From Methanocalculus chunghsingensis (GTDB lineage: Archaea; Halobacteriota; Methanomicrobia; Methanomicrobiales; Methanocorpusculaceae), in assembly GCF_018132105.1 (NCBI RefSeq), contig NZ_JWHL01000009.1, forward strand, positions 5,125 through 69,124: 64,000 nucleotides of DNA, given 5' to 3'. The notes beneath the pieces were generated by a model. The model was not told the origin of the DNA, searched no databases, and saw only the letters and a list, made by a program, of their open reading frames with translations. How positions within the stretch are numbered: position 1 is the stretch's first letter; each line of letters starts with the position of its first letter. Below, in pieces: positions 36,159-43,972 of the stretch. Both the position numbers and the translations under genes were made by a program.

Positions 36159-36692
36159 ATGATCCAGAACAAGAACATCGCGAACTTCGGCGTGACCATC
36201 ATCCAGGCACGCCACAGTATCAGGAACTTTAAGGACACCCCGATCCCCGAGGAGATCATCAGAAAGGTCCTCGACTGTGCTAAATCTGCGCCATCAGCAC
36301 GAAATATCCAGCCCTGGATATTCGGGACGATCACTGACCAGACGCTCAGGAGTCAGATCGCTGACCTTACGACACACGGTAAGTTCATCGCCGAGGCTCC
36401 GGTCTGCTTTGCCGTCTTCGGTGAGCGCGACCAGGAGTATGTCCTTGAGGACTGTTGTGCGGCAACCGAGAATATCCTCATCGCCCTGACCGGATATGGG
36501 ATCGGCTCCTGCTGGGTTGCGGGCGAGGGGAAGGAGTATGCCGAGCCGATCAGAAAGCTCCTTGGCGTCCCTGAGAAGTACAAACTCATCTCTCTCATCG
36601 CTGCAGGCGAGGCAAAGACTGAAGGGTTTGTCCTTGCGAAGAAGAAGCTCCTCACTGATATCACCTTTAAGGACCGGTACTCAAACGAGTGA
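36159..36692 (+). CDS. nitroreductase-family FMN oxidoreductase
   Basis: 177 residues. IQARHSIRNFKDTPIPEE opens the FMN-binding core with the conserved R-S-x-R pattern, APSARNIQPWIFG follows near residue 45, and GIGSCWVAGE (about 110) is the second FMN-contact region. Substrate unknown; family members reduce nitro compounds, quinones or flavins. It stands alone between the DUF3821 and HPS-RraA genes. Confidence 0.87.
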   Translation: MIQNKNIANFGVTIIQARHSIRNFKDTPIPEEIIRKVLDCAKSAPSARNIQPWIFGTITDQTLRSQIADLTTHGKFIAEAPVCFAVFGERDQEYVLEDCCAATENILIALTGYGIGSCWVAGEGKEYAEPIRKLLGVPEKYKLISLIAAGEAKTEGFVLAKKKLLTDITFKDRYSNE

Positions 36693-36773
36693 CCCATCCA
36701 CCCCCCTTTTCTCTCTGGATGGTGGCCAATTCAGACCAGCATTTATGCCTGATGAAACACCCAAAAGATATCC

Positions 36774-38060
36774 ATGACACCACCGGTTCTTCAGGTTGCA
36801 CTTGATATCCTTGATCTTGCCCGTGCCTATGCGATCACAGAGGAGGCGATAGCAGGAGGTGCGGACTGGATTGAGATAGGCACCCCGCTCATCAAGAGCG
36901 AGGGGATGGGTGCTATCCGGGAGATCCGGCGACGCCACCCGAAGATTACCCTCATCGCTGATATGAAGGTGAGCGATACAGGAGCCCTCGAGGTCGAGAT
37001 GGCGGCAAAAGCAGGGGCAGATATCATCTGTATCCTCGCCGATGCAGACGACTCGGTCATCAGGGAGGCGGTCCGGGCAGCAGATCTCTATGGCGTCCGG
37101 TTGATGGGGGATATGATGACGGTCAGAGATCCCATCAGCCGGGCCCGGGAACTTGAGGAGATGGGCGTGCATATCATCAATGCCCATGTCGGCATTGATC
37201 AGCAGATGGTCGGAAAAAGTTCTCTTGAGCTTCTCGATCGCCTCGCCGGCGCGGTATCGATCCCGATTGCCGCTGCCGGCGGCCTTGATGCTGCGCGGGC
37301 GGCAGAGGCAGTGACACATGGGGCAGAGATCGTCATCATCGGTGGAGCAATCATCCGATCGAGCGATGTCACTGCGTCAACCGCCGCAATACGTTCTGCT
37401 ATCGATGCACCCGGGCCACGATCCCAACAGAAGCGGGATCAGACGGACGAGATCCGATCGATGCTGGAGGAGGCATCCTCATCAAACGTCTCCGATGCGA
37501 TGCATCGGAAAGGTGCGATGAACGGCCTGAAGCGGTACTCCGGAACCGGGAAGATGATCGGGCGTGCCGTCACCGTCCAGACCTTTGCCGGAGACTGGGC
37601 AAAACCCGTCGAGGCGATTGATCTCGCATCTCCCGGGGATGTGATCGTCATCAACAACAGCCGGGATACCACCATCGCTCCATGGGGAGAACTGGCAACA
37701 CTCTCCTGCCAGAACAAGGGCGTCGCCGGCGTCATCATCGACGGGGCGGTTCGTGACCTTGACGATATCCTCGAAATGACAATTCCACTCTATGCAACAG
37801 CAGCGGTCCCGAATGCCGGAGAGCCCAAAGGGTTTGGAGAGATCAATGCGGAGATTGTTTGCTGCGGTCAGCAGGTGCGGCCGGGCGACTGGATCATCGG
37901 GGATGCAAGCGGTGTTGTCGTCCTTCCCAAAGAGCGGGCATATGAGATCAGCCGCCGCGCAGTCCTTGTTGCGCGGACCGAGGAGCGACTTCGCGAAGAG
38001 ATCAGAAGGGGTTCCACCCTCTCGGTTGTGATGGAGCTCCTCCGCTGGGAGAAGCAGTAA
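36774..38060 (+). CDS. 3-hexulose-6-phosphate synthase / RraA-like fusion
   Basis: 428 residues with two domains. Residues 1-210 are HPS (ribulose-monophosphate TIM barrel): ALDILDLARA, DWIEIGTPLIKSEG, LIADMKVSDTG and IINAHVGIDQQ. Residues 215-428 are an RraA/HMG-aldolase domain, with SNVSDAMHRKGAM, the GRAVTVQTFAGDW segment and IIDGAVRDLDDI. In methanogens lacking the oxidative pentose phosphate path, HPS works backward to make ribulose-5-phosphate from hexulose phosphate. The RraA half has an unclear function; it may be an aldolase or decarboxylase. A T-rich stretch after the stop may be a terminator. Confidence 0.9.
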   Translation: MTPPVLQVALDILDLARAYAITEEAIAGGADWIEIGTPLIKSEGMGAIREIRRRHPKITLIADMKVSDTGALEVEMAAKAGADIICILADADDSVIREAVRAADLYGVRLMGDMMTVRDPISRARELEEMGVHIINAHVGIDQQMVGKSSLELLDRLAGAVSIPIAAAGGLDAARAAEAVTHGAEIVIIGGAIIRSSDVTASTAAIRSAIDAPGPRSQQKRDQTDEIRSMLEEASSSNVSDAMHRKGAMNGLKRYSGTGKMIGRAVTVQTFAGDWAKPVEAIDLASPGDVIVINNSRDTTIAPWGELATLSCQNKGVAGVIIDGAVRDLDDILEMTIPLYATAAVPNAGEPKGFGEINAEIVCCGQQVRPGDWIIGDASGVVVLPKERAYEISRRAVLVARTEERLREEIRRGSTLSVVMELLRWEKQ

Positions 38061-38102
38061 CCAGAGGAAACGGGGCTGCCGGGATAGTCCCGGAGCAATC
38101 AC

Positions 38103-38111
38103 TTTTCTTTT
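38103..38111 (+). terminator. T-rich stretch after the HPS-RraA gene
   Basis: TTTTCTTTT about 40 bases after the stop codon, consistent with transcription termination ahead of the DUF1538 operon. Confidence 0.4.
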
Positions 38112-38217
38112 ATCAGAACAATTAGTATCCAATCGAATCCGGATCACCATACCCAGGACGATCAGGGATTCGTCCTCTCCGGAAGAGAGAGATGACTGAA
38201 GGAACGGAGTCGCGCAG

Positions 38218-38910
38218 ATGTTACACGAGGCAAAAGAGACGCTGCGGGAAGTGATGCAGGCGGTCACCCCCATTGCTGTGATCGTATTTCTGGTATTACT
38301 CGTTCTGATCGGATCAGGCGCAGCAGAACTGATCGACTATATTCTCGGGGTCATGATGCTGACAACGGGAATCACGCTCTTCCTCATCGGGGTGAAGAGC
38401 GGGCTGCTCCCGATGGGCGAGGCGATCGGATCAGATCTCCCAAAACATGGATCGATCTATCTCGTCATCATCACCGCATTCCTGCTTGGATTCTTTGCAA
38501 CCGTCGCCGAGCCTGATGTCAGGGTGCTGACAAATATGGTCGATCTGGTATCCAACGGAGAGATTGCCCAGAACCCGCTTGTCCTCTCAATTGCGATCGG
38601 AGTCGGCTTCTTTGTCATGCTGGCGATGCTCCGTATCGTCCTTGGCGTCCCGATCACCTGGCTCTTTGCAGCAGGGTATATGGTTGTCATCATCCTCTCC
38701 TTCATCGCACCGGCTGATTACCTCCAGATCGCGTACGATGGCGGGGGCGTCACCACCGGGCCGCTGACCGTCCCATTCATCCTCGCCCTCGGTATAGGTC
38801 TCAGCTCGGTCCTTGCCGGAAGATCGACGCTCACTGATGGCTTTGGGCTGATAGGGCTTGCATCGATCGGCCCGATCATCGGAATCATGGTGCTGGGGAT
38901 ACTCCTATGA
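38218..38910 (+). CDS. DUF1538 membrane protein, first copy
   Basis: 230 residues with about seven membrane helices. Recognisable DUF1538 pieces are LFLIGVKSGLLPMGEAIGSDLP near residue 58, then GFFATVAEPDVRVL near 90, and the C-terminal YDGGGVTTGPLTVPFILALGIG with SVLAGRS and DGFGLIGLASIGPI. The function is unknown, probably transport. It overlaps the second copy by four bases. Bacterial DUF1538 proteins often have both halves in one chain; here they are split. Confidence 0.85.
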   Translation: MLHEAKETLREVMQAVTPIAVIVFLVLLVLIGSGAAELIDYILGVMMLTTGITLFLIGVKSGLLPMGEAIGSDLPKHGSIYLVIITAFLLGFFATVAEPDVRVLTNMVDLVSNGEIAQNPLVLSIAIGVGFFVMLAMLRIVLGVPITWLFAAGYMVVIILSFIAPADYLQIAYDGGGVTTGPLTVPFILALGIGLSSVLAGRSTLTDGFGLIGLASIGPIIGIMVLGILL

Positions 38911-39641
38911 TAGCAGAACTTGGAATCCTGACCGGTATCGACCATGTCATCCTCGAAGCGATCATCGCACTGATCCCGCTCTCGATCTTCTTCATCCTCT
39001 TTCAGATTACCTACCTGAAGCTCCCCATCGGGCATGTCATCAATCTCTTCAAAGGAATTGTCTTTACCCTGTTTGGGATGATCCTCTTCCTTCAGGGGGT
39101 GAAAGTCGCCTTTATCCCGGCAGGTGAGGCGATCGGATCCTTCTTCAGCGCAATCGGGAAACCCTGGATCCTCATCCCCTTCGGTTTTCTCCTCGGACTC
39201 CTTGCAACCTATGCAGAGCCTGCAGTCAGGATCCTCTGTTACGAGATCGAGAACTCGTCAAGCGGGTTCATCAGGGGAACACTTATCCTCTATACACTCT
39301 CCCTCGGAGTCGGGGTTGCCGTTGCACTCGGTATGGGGCGGATCGTCTATGGCTTTTCATTCCTCCCAATCATCATCACCGGATACGTCATCGCCATCAT
39401 CCTCCTCTGGTTTGCAGACCGCGACTTCGTCGGGATCGCCTTCGATTCAGGCGGGGTTGCAACAGGCCCGATGGCGGTCACCTTCTTAATGGCACTCGCC
39501 GTTGGGGCGGCAACGGGGATAGAAGGGCGCGATCCGGTGATCGACGGGTTCGGGCTGATCGCACTTATTGCTCTGGCACCGATCCTCTCAATTCTCATCC
39601 TTGGCATCTACTTCAAAAAGAAAAAGGTGAATACATCATGA
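38907..39641 (+). CDS. DUF1538 membrane protein, second copy
   Basis: 244 residues, clearly a paralog of the preceding gene. LFLQGVKVAFIPAGEAIG, GLLATYAEPAVRIL and FDSGGVATGPMAVTFLMALAVG repeat the same order of motifs. About seven membrane helices end in the basic tail KKKKVNTS. The conserved acid in the AEP motif and the GG-TGP loop in both copies suggest a pore or substrate site formed by the heterodimer. It overlaps the PII-like gene by four bases. Confidence 0.85.
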   Translation: MIAELGILTGIDHVILEAIIALIPLSIFFILFQITYLKLPIGHVINLFKGIVFTLFGMILFLQGVKVAFIPAGEAIGSFFSAIGKPWILIPFGFLLGLLATYAEPAVRILCYEIENSSSGFIRGTLILYTLSLGVGVAVALGMGRIVYGFSFLPIIITGYVIAIILLWFADRDFVGIAFDSGGVATGPMAVTFLMALAVGAATGIEGRDPVIDGFGLIALIALAPILSILILGIYFKKKKVNTS

Positions 39642-39982
39642 TCTGTGAAGGTTGTAAAGTACTGATTGTAACAATCGTCAAAAAAGGCTGGTCACAACAG
39701 GTGATCGAGGCATCCCGTCGGGCAGGTGCATCAGGTGGCACGATTATTCCCGGCCGTGGAACCGGCATCCATGAGATGCAGACACTCCTTGGGCTCCGAA
39801 TCGAACCTGAGAAGGAAATTATCCTCACCATTGTCAATCCTGAACAGACCGATATGATCCTCGAGGCCATCGTTTTGGGAGCAGAGCTTGAAAAGCCGGG
39901 CAATGGAATCGCCTTTGTCATCAGCCTCGATAAGGTTGCAGGCCGTGTCCATATGTTCACAAAAGAAGAAGAGGAAGAATAG
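39638..39982 (+). CDS. PII-like signalling protein coupled to DUF1538
   Basis: 114 residues, PII fold. VLIVTIVKKGWSQQVIEASRRAGASGGTIIPGRGTG resembles the first beta-alpha-beta half and the T-loop base, and EKEIILTIVNPEQTDMILEAIV the second half. The T-loop is short (about IHEMQTLLGLRIEPEKE) and lacks the usual uridylylated Tyr. Translational coupling to the transporter-like genes parallels GlnK-AmtB, so it probably gates the DUF1538 proteins in response to a nucleotide or metabolite. Confidence 0.82.
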   Translation: MICEGCKVLIVTIVKKGWSQQVIEASRRAGASGGTIIPGRGTGIHEMQTLLGLRIEPEKEIILTIVNPEQTDMILEAIVLGAELEKPGNGIAFVISLDKVAGRVHMFTKEEEEE

Positions 39983-39985
39983 GGT

Positions 39986-40417
39986 TCAACTAAGATCGCT
40001 CTCCCGAAGGAGAGAGCCGCCTGCTGCCCGAATCTTCGAGATCGCCTCTCCCGCCTGGCTCACCCTCAGGATGAGCACTGCAGCTTCCCTGCCGGAATAG
40101 GCGTACGCATACTCAATATTAATGCCGGCATCACCGAGAATCCGGGCAACCTGATGAAGACCACCCGGCTCATCCTTCATCCGGACCGCAATCACATCAG
40201 TGAACTGGACAGCAAACCCAAGCTTTTCAAGAACAGAACGCGCAGTCTCAGGTGTATCCACGAGTGCACGAACAACGCCGAAACTGCTCGCTTCTGCGAT
40301 TGAGAAGGCAAAGATATTCACATTGCTCTTCTGGAGGGCTTCTGCAATGGCAGCAAGCCTCCCCGGTTTATTCTCCGAGAAGACGGAGATCTGTTTGATG
40401 ATATACTCTTCCTGCAT
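39986..40417 (-). CDS. tandem ACT-domain protein
   Basis: 143 residues with two ACT modules: residues 1-70 (IKQISVFSENKPGRLAAIAEAL) and 70-140 (VIAVRMKDEPGGLHQVARIL). Such proteins bind amino acids and regulate biosynthesis. It is overlapped by one base with the last phenylacetate-CoA ligase gene, a pairing common in methanogens. It could sense phenylalanine or another aromatic amino acid; the ligand is inferred. Confidence 0.88.
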   Translation of the reverse strand: MQEEYIIKQISVFSENKPGRLAAIAEALQKSNVNIFAFSIAEASSFGVVRALVDTPETARSVLEKLGFAVQFTDVIAVRMKDEPGGLHQVARILGDAGINIEYAYAYSGREAAVLILRVSQAGEAISKIRAAGGSLLRESDLS

Positions 40418-41718
40418 CAGATAACCCTCCGGTCGATGACACGTTTCGCTTTTCCCTCAAACCGGGGGAGCGATCCCGGTTCTGCAAGCTCCACAACAAC
40501 AGCCACATTCAGGGCACTCTTGAGTGTATGTTCCACTTTCTTTTTGATGTTGATGAGATCATTGATTCGATCACTAAATGCTTCGGGGGCAACCTCAACC
40601 CTGACGATCATATCATCAAGCGAGCCTTTCCGGTCAACCTCGATGAGGAAATGACCTGCAAGTTCAGGAATCCCAAGGAGTGCATGTTCGACGGCTGAGG
40701 GGAAGACGTTGATACCACGGATAATCAGCATGTCATCGACACGGCCGGTAATCCGCTGAATACGTGGATGTGTCCTGCCACATGCACAGGGTTCGTCATC
40801 AATCCGGGTAATATCCCCTATACGGTACCGGATCATCGGAAGAGCCTCTTTCTGAAGGACGGTCATGACGAGCTCACCCGACTCTCCAGATTCAAGAACC
40901 TCACCGGTTACAGGATCAATAATCTCAGGATACGCGATATCCCCCCAGATATGGATACCCTGCTGGGCAGTGCATTCAGAGAACATCGGGCCGGATATCT
41001 CGCTTGTACCATAGATATTGTACGCTTTGACACCCATCGTCTCATAGATACGCGTCCTCATCGACTCGGACCATGGTTCCGCACCGATAATCGCTGACCG
41101 GAGATCGGTATCGTTTTTGATAGAGATACCCATCCGTTCTGCCGCTTCACCGATATGGATCAGGTATGATGGTGTGCATGCGATGGCGGTCGCCTTCAGA
41201 TCCTGCATCAGCTCGATCTGCCGTTCGGTATTGCCGACACTCGTCGGGAGGACGGCCGCACCGATCCGCTCTGCCCCGTAATGGAGGCCAAGGCCCCCGG
41301 TGAAGAGACCATACCCATACGAGACCTGGATGACATCCCCCCGCCCAAGACCACAGGAAGTGAGTGCACGTGCAAGCGATGTCGTCCAGAGATCGAGATC
41401 TTTGCGGGTGTACCCGACGACAGTCGGCTTCCCTGTCGTTCCGGAGGAGACATGGTAGCGGACGACTTCATCATGGGGTGCACAGAAGATCCGGTTTGGA
41501 TAGTTATCCCGGAGATCATGCTTATACATGAACGGGAGGAGGCGGATATCCGAGAGGGTCCGGATATCATCCGGATGCACACCCGCCTCCTTCATCCGCC
41601 GATGATAGAACTCGGAGAAACTGTACAACCGGTAGACGAGTGTCTTGAGGAGCCTGTACTGGAGCTTCTGGAGATCTTCCTTCGGCATCGTCTCAATCCG
41701 TGGATCCCAGCAGTGCAT
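40417..41718 (-). CDS. paaK: phenylacetate-CoA ligase, second copy
   Basis: 433 residues, AMP-forming acyl-CoA ligase. The P-loop-like motif YHVSSGTTGKPTVVGYT lies near residue 90, YNIYGTSEISGP near 235 and the C-terminal hinge and lysine in the EGKAKRVIDRR end. It activates aryl acetates such as phenylacetate or indoleacetate with CoA, which indolepyruvate oxidoreductase can reductively carboxylate to aryl pyruvates. It follows the first copy with a one-base overlap. Confidence 0.88.
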   Translation of the reverse strand: MHCWDPRIETMPKEDLQKLQYRLLKTLVYRLYSFSEFYHRRMKEAGVHPDDIRTLSDIRLLPFMYKHDLRDNYPNRIFCAPHDEVVRYHVSSGTTGKPTVVGYTRKDLDLWTTSLARALTSCGLGRGDVIQVSYGYGLFTGGLGLHYGAERIGAAVLPTSVGNTERQIELMQDLKATAIACTPSYLIHIGEAAERMGISIKNDTDLRSAIIGAEPWSESMRTRIYETMGVKAYNIYGTSEISGPMFSECTAQQGIHIWGDIAYPEIIDPVTGEVLESGESGELVMTVLQKEALPMIRYRIGDITRIDDEPCACGRTHPRIQRITGRVDDMLIIRGINVFPSAVEHALLGIPELAGHFLIEVDRKGSLDDMIVRVEVAPEAFSDRINDLINIKKKVEHTLKSALNVAVVVELAEPGSLPRFEGKAKRVIDRRVI

Positions 41719-43022
41719 CAGAGATCACCCCTCCGGTCAATAACACGCTTCGCCTTCCCCTCAAACCGTGGGAGTGAGCCGGGTTCAACAAGCCTGACGC
41801 TCGTCCTGAGGGAGAGGGCTTCCTGCAGCCTCTGCTGTATCTGCTTCTGAAGACCGACAAGGTCGCCGAGTTCGCCTGAGAAGGCAGAGCGGTTCATCTC
41901 AACATCAATCGTCATCTCATCAAGATGGTGTACCCGGTCGATATATACCATAAACTGATCGCCCACCTCCGGAATTCCGAGGAGAACATGCTCAATCTGC
42001 GAGGGGAAGACGTTGATCCCCCGGATAACAAGCATATCATCACTCCTCCCCATAATACGTGCGATCCGCAGCCCCCGCCCGCATGGGCATTCATCCTCGA
42101 TGAACATGGTGATATCACCTGTACGGTACCGGATCATCGGCATCGCCTCCTTTGACAGGGATGTGATGACCAGTTCACCCTTCTCGCCGGGGCCAAGCGT
42201 CTCACCGGTCGCAGGATCGATGATCTCCGGGAGATAGCAGTCCTCCCAGATATGCAGGCCATGCTTCTCGGTACATTCAAAAGCGACGCCGGGGCCGTAC
42301 ATCTCGCTCATCCCGTAGCTGTCATAGGCATCAATGGCGAGGCGGGTCTCAAGCTCATGCCGCATCGTTTCAGACCATGCTTCCGCTCCAAAACAGCCAA
42401 TCCTGAGTGAATCAAGCGTCACGCCCATCTCTTCAATGACTTCGGTGATATGGAGCGCGTATCCGGGGGTACAATGAAGAGCTGTCACCCCGAAGTCCTG
42501 GATCATCTCGATCTGGCGCTTTGTATTTCCTGTCGCGCTCGGAACGACCATCATCCCTGTACGTTCTGCTCCGTAATGGAATCCAAGGCCGCCGGTGAAG
42601 AGACCATAGTTCACTGCATTCTGGAATGTGTCGTCTGCGGTCAGGCCGACCATCGTCAGATTTCGTGCGATAAGATCCGACCAGGTATCAATATCGCGCT
42701 GTGTATAGCCGACAACCGTTGGCTTACCGGTCGTTCCGGAGGTCGTATGGACTCGTACGATCTCCCGGCGAGGAACCGCAAAGAAACCGAATGGATACCC
42801 TTCCCGGAGATCGGTCTTCTTTGTGAATGGAAGCCGCGAAAGATCATCGGTGCTTCTGATGTCATCAGCGGATATACCGGCTTCACGAAGCCTTTCCCGG
42901 TAAAAGGGGACGTTCTCTGCAAGCGATACCGTCCATCTCAGCTGCTTTGCCTGGAGTTCTTCAAGGCGCTTCCCCCGAAGAGTCTCTCTCTCTTTATCCC
43001 AGAACATGGCCATCCCTGTCAT
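41718..43022 (-). CDS. paaK: phenylacetate-CoA ligase, first copy
   Basis: 434 residues. VHTTSGTTGKPTVVGYT (about 92-108), YDSYGMSEMYGPG and GSLPRFEGKAKRVIDRR at the end mark it as a PaaK-type ligase. It shares gene order and C-terminus with the following copy but diverges in the substrate pocket region around residues 120-235, suggesting different aryl acids. A TATA box at 43043-43054 on the minus strand places the start of transcription next to the ATG, so the transcript is probably leaderless. Confidence 0.88.
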   Translation of the reverse strand: MTGMAMFWDKERETLRGKRLEELQAKQLRWTVSLAENVPFYRERLREAGISADDIRSTDDLSRLPFTKKTDLREGYPFGFFAVPRREIVRVHTTSGTTGKPTVVGYTQRDIDTWSDLIARNLTMVGLTADDTFQNAVNYGLFTGGLGFHYGAERTGMMVVPSATGNTKRQIEMIQDFGVTALHCTPGYALHITEVIEEMGVTLDSLRIGCFGAEAWSETMRHELETRLAIDAYDSYGMSEMYGPGVAFECTEKHGLHIWEDCYLPEIIDPATGETLGPGEKGELVITSLSKEAMPMIRYRTGDITMFIEDECPCGRGLRIARIMGRSDDMLVIRGINVFPSQIEHVLLGIPEVGDQFMVYIDRVHHLDEMTIDVEMNRSAFSGELGDLVGLQKQIQQRLQEALSLRTSVRLVEPGSLPRFEGKAKRVIDRRGDL

Positions 43023-43042
43023 TACCTCTTCTCATTTGTGTG

Positions 43043-43054
43043 TACTATAATGCA
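43043..43054 (-). promoter_or_regulatory. TATA box of the paaK-ACT operon
   Basis: GCATTATAGTAC on the minus strand, about 25 bases ahead of the ATG at 43022. Nearby, GTCAG-ATG-CTGAC at about 43063-43076 is a small inverted repeat that could be an operator. Confidence 0.45.
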
Positions 43055-43112
43055 ATAGACTTTGTCAGATGCTGACATGGCACACGGCAGGTACATTTCC
43101 CTGGCAATACTT

Positions 43113-43120
43113 GATATACA
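43113..43120 (+). promoter_or_regulatory. TATA box of the small membrane-protein gene
   Basis: GATATACA, 28 bases before the ATG at 43148, implying a very short or absent leader. Confidence 0.4.
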
Positions 43121-43147
43121 GGTTAGGAAAAAGAGAGTGTGATTACT

Positions 43148-43330
43148 ATGGTTGATAAAGCAGGATTCGGCAGTCTTATTGCAGGACTGGTTCTGATAGC
43201 ACTTGGAGCCTATGGTATCTTCATGTATTTCCCCGATGTTATCACCGTATTGAAGGGGTCACTTGGAATCATCGCCCTCCTTATTGGCATCTTCCTTGCC
43301 ATTATCGGGGTTTTAATCATGAAAGAGTGA
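43148..43330 (+). CDS. small two-helix membrane protein
   Basis: 60 residues from the ATG at 43148 (a GTG three codons upstream is an alternative). Two hydrophobic helices (about 8-27 and 35-56) with a short polar loop and the acidic end KE. No family recognised. It may be a small membrane subunit or stress protein; it converges on the neighbouring gene, whose stop lies four bases beyond its own. Confidence 0.6.
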   Translation: MVDKAGFGSLIAGLVLIALGAYGIFMYFPDVITVLKGSLGIIALLIGIFLAIIGVLIMKE

Positions 43331-43334
43331 GACG

Positions 43335-43931
43335 TTATCGTCTCACAGGCCAGATATACCACTCCTCTGCCTTAACGGAAGTCCCATCCGGGAACATGGC
43401 CTTGACATGAATCCTTCCGATACCGCGATCCTGTTCGTTGAAGGAGAGTTCATGGTAAGGAATCCAGATTCCCCGGAGTGGGAAATCCCCTTCAGGCAGA
43501 GAGCGGCTGATGGTCGCAAACCCCCGGTACAGAAGGCGTGGAGATATCCGGAAGCCGCGGCGATCGATATCCGGGGTGTACACGCTTACCTCCATCGAGA
43601 CGGAGGATCCATCAAAGGTGACATGGCGATTATTTCCGTCATAGAACCTGTATTTAACGACCAGGCCATCCAGATCACCAAACCCTCCAAGATCTGCAGG
43701 CTCTGCCCAGATCACCATGGCAGAGATGGTGCGTATTCCGCCAGGTGCAGAAACCGCAGCCGGCTCCGGAGTGTCATTCGGATCTGTATCAGCAGGTGTT
43801 GATGTGGAAGAGAGATCGGCCGCGGGATCTGTATCACGATCACCCGGGAGTGGTATCATCCCGGTATACACTGCCAGAGAGATCGCAAGAATGACCGCAA
43901 TGGCAACGACGACGATTGCACGAGTATCCAT
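43335..43931 (-). CDS. membrane-anchored secreted protein, unknown function
   Basis: 198 residues from ATG 43931. An N-terminal signal anchor (AIVVVAIAVILAISLAVY), a disordered Asp/Pro/Thr-rich linker (about residues 30-62), then a beta-rich domain with VIWAEPADLGGFGDLDGLVV, and IHVKAMFPDGTSVKAEEWYIWPV at the end. No family recognised. Its start is 41 bp from that of the divergent methylase-like gene. Confidence 0.65.
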   Translation of the reverse strand: MDTRAIVVVAIAVILAISLAVYTGMIPLPGDRDTDPAADLSSTSTPADTDPNDTPEPAAVSAPGGIRTISAMVIWAEPADLGGFGDLDGLVVKYRFYDGNNRHVTFDGSSVSMEVSVYTPDIDRRGFRISPRLLYRGFATISRSLPEGDFPLRGIWIPYHELSFNEQDRGIGRIHVKAMFPDGTSVKAEEWYIWPVRR

Positions 43932-43972
43932 GCCTGAACCTTCTGGCATATCAGCAGATAAGGATTCTTGTC

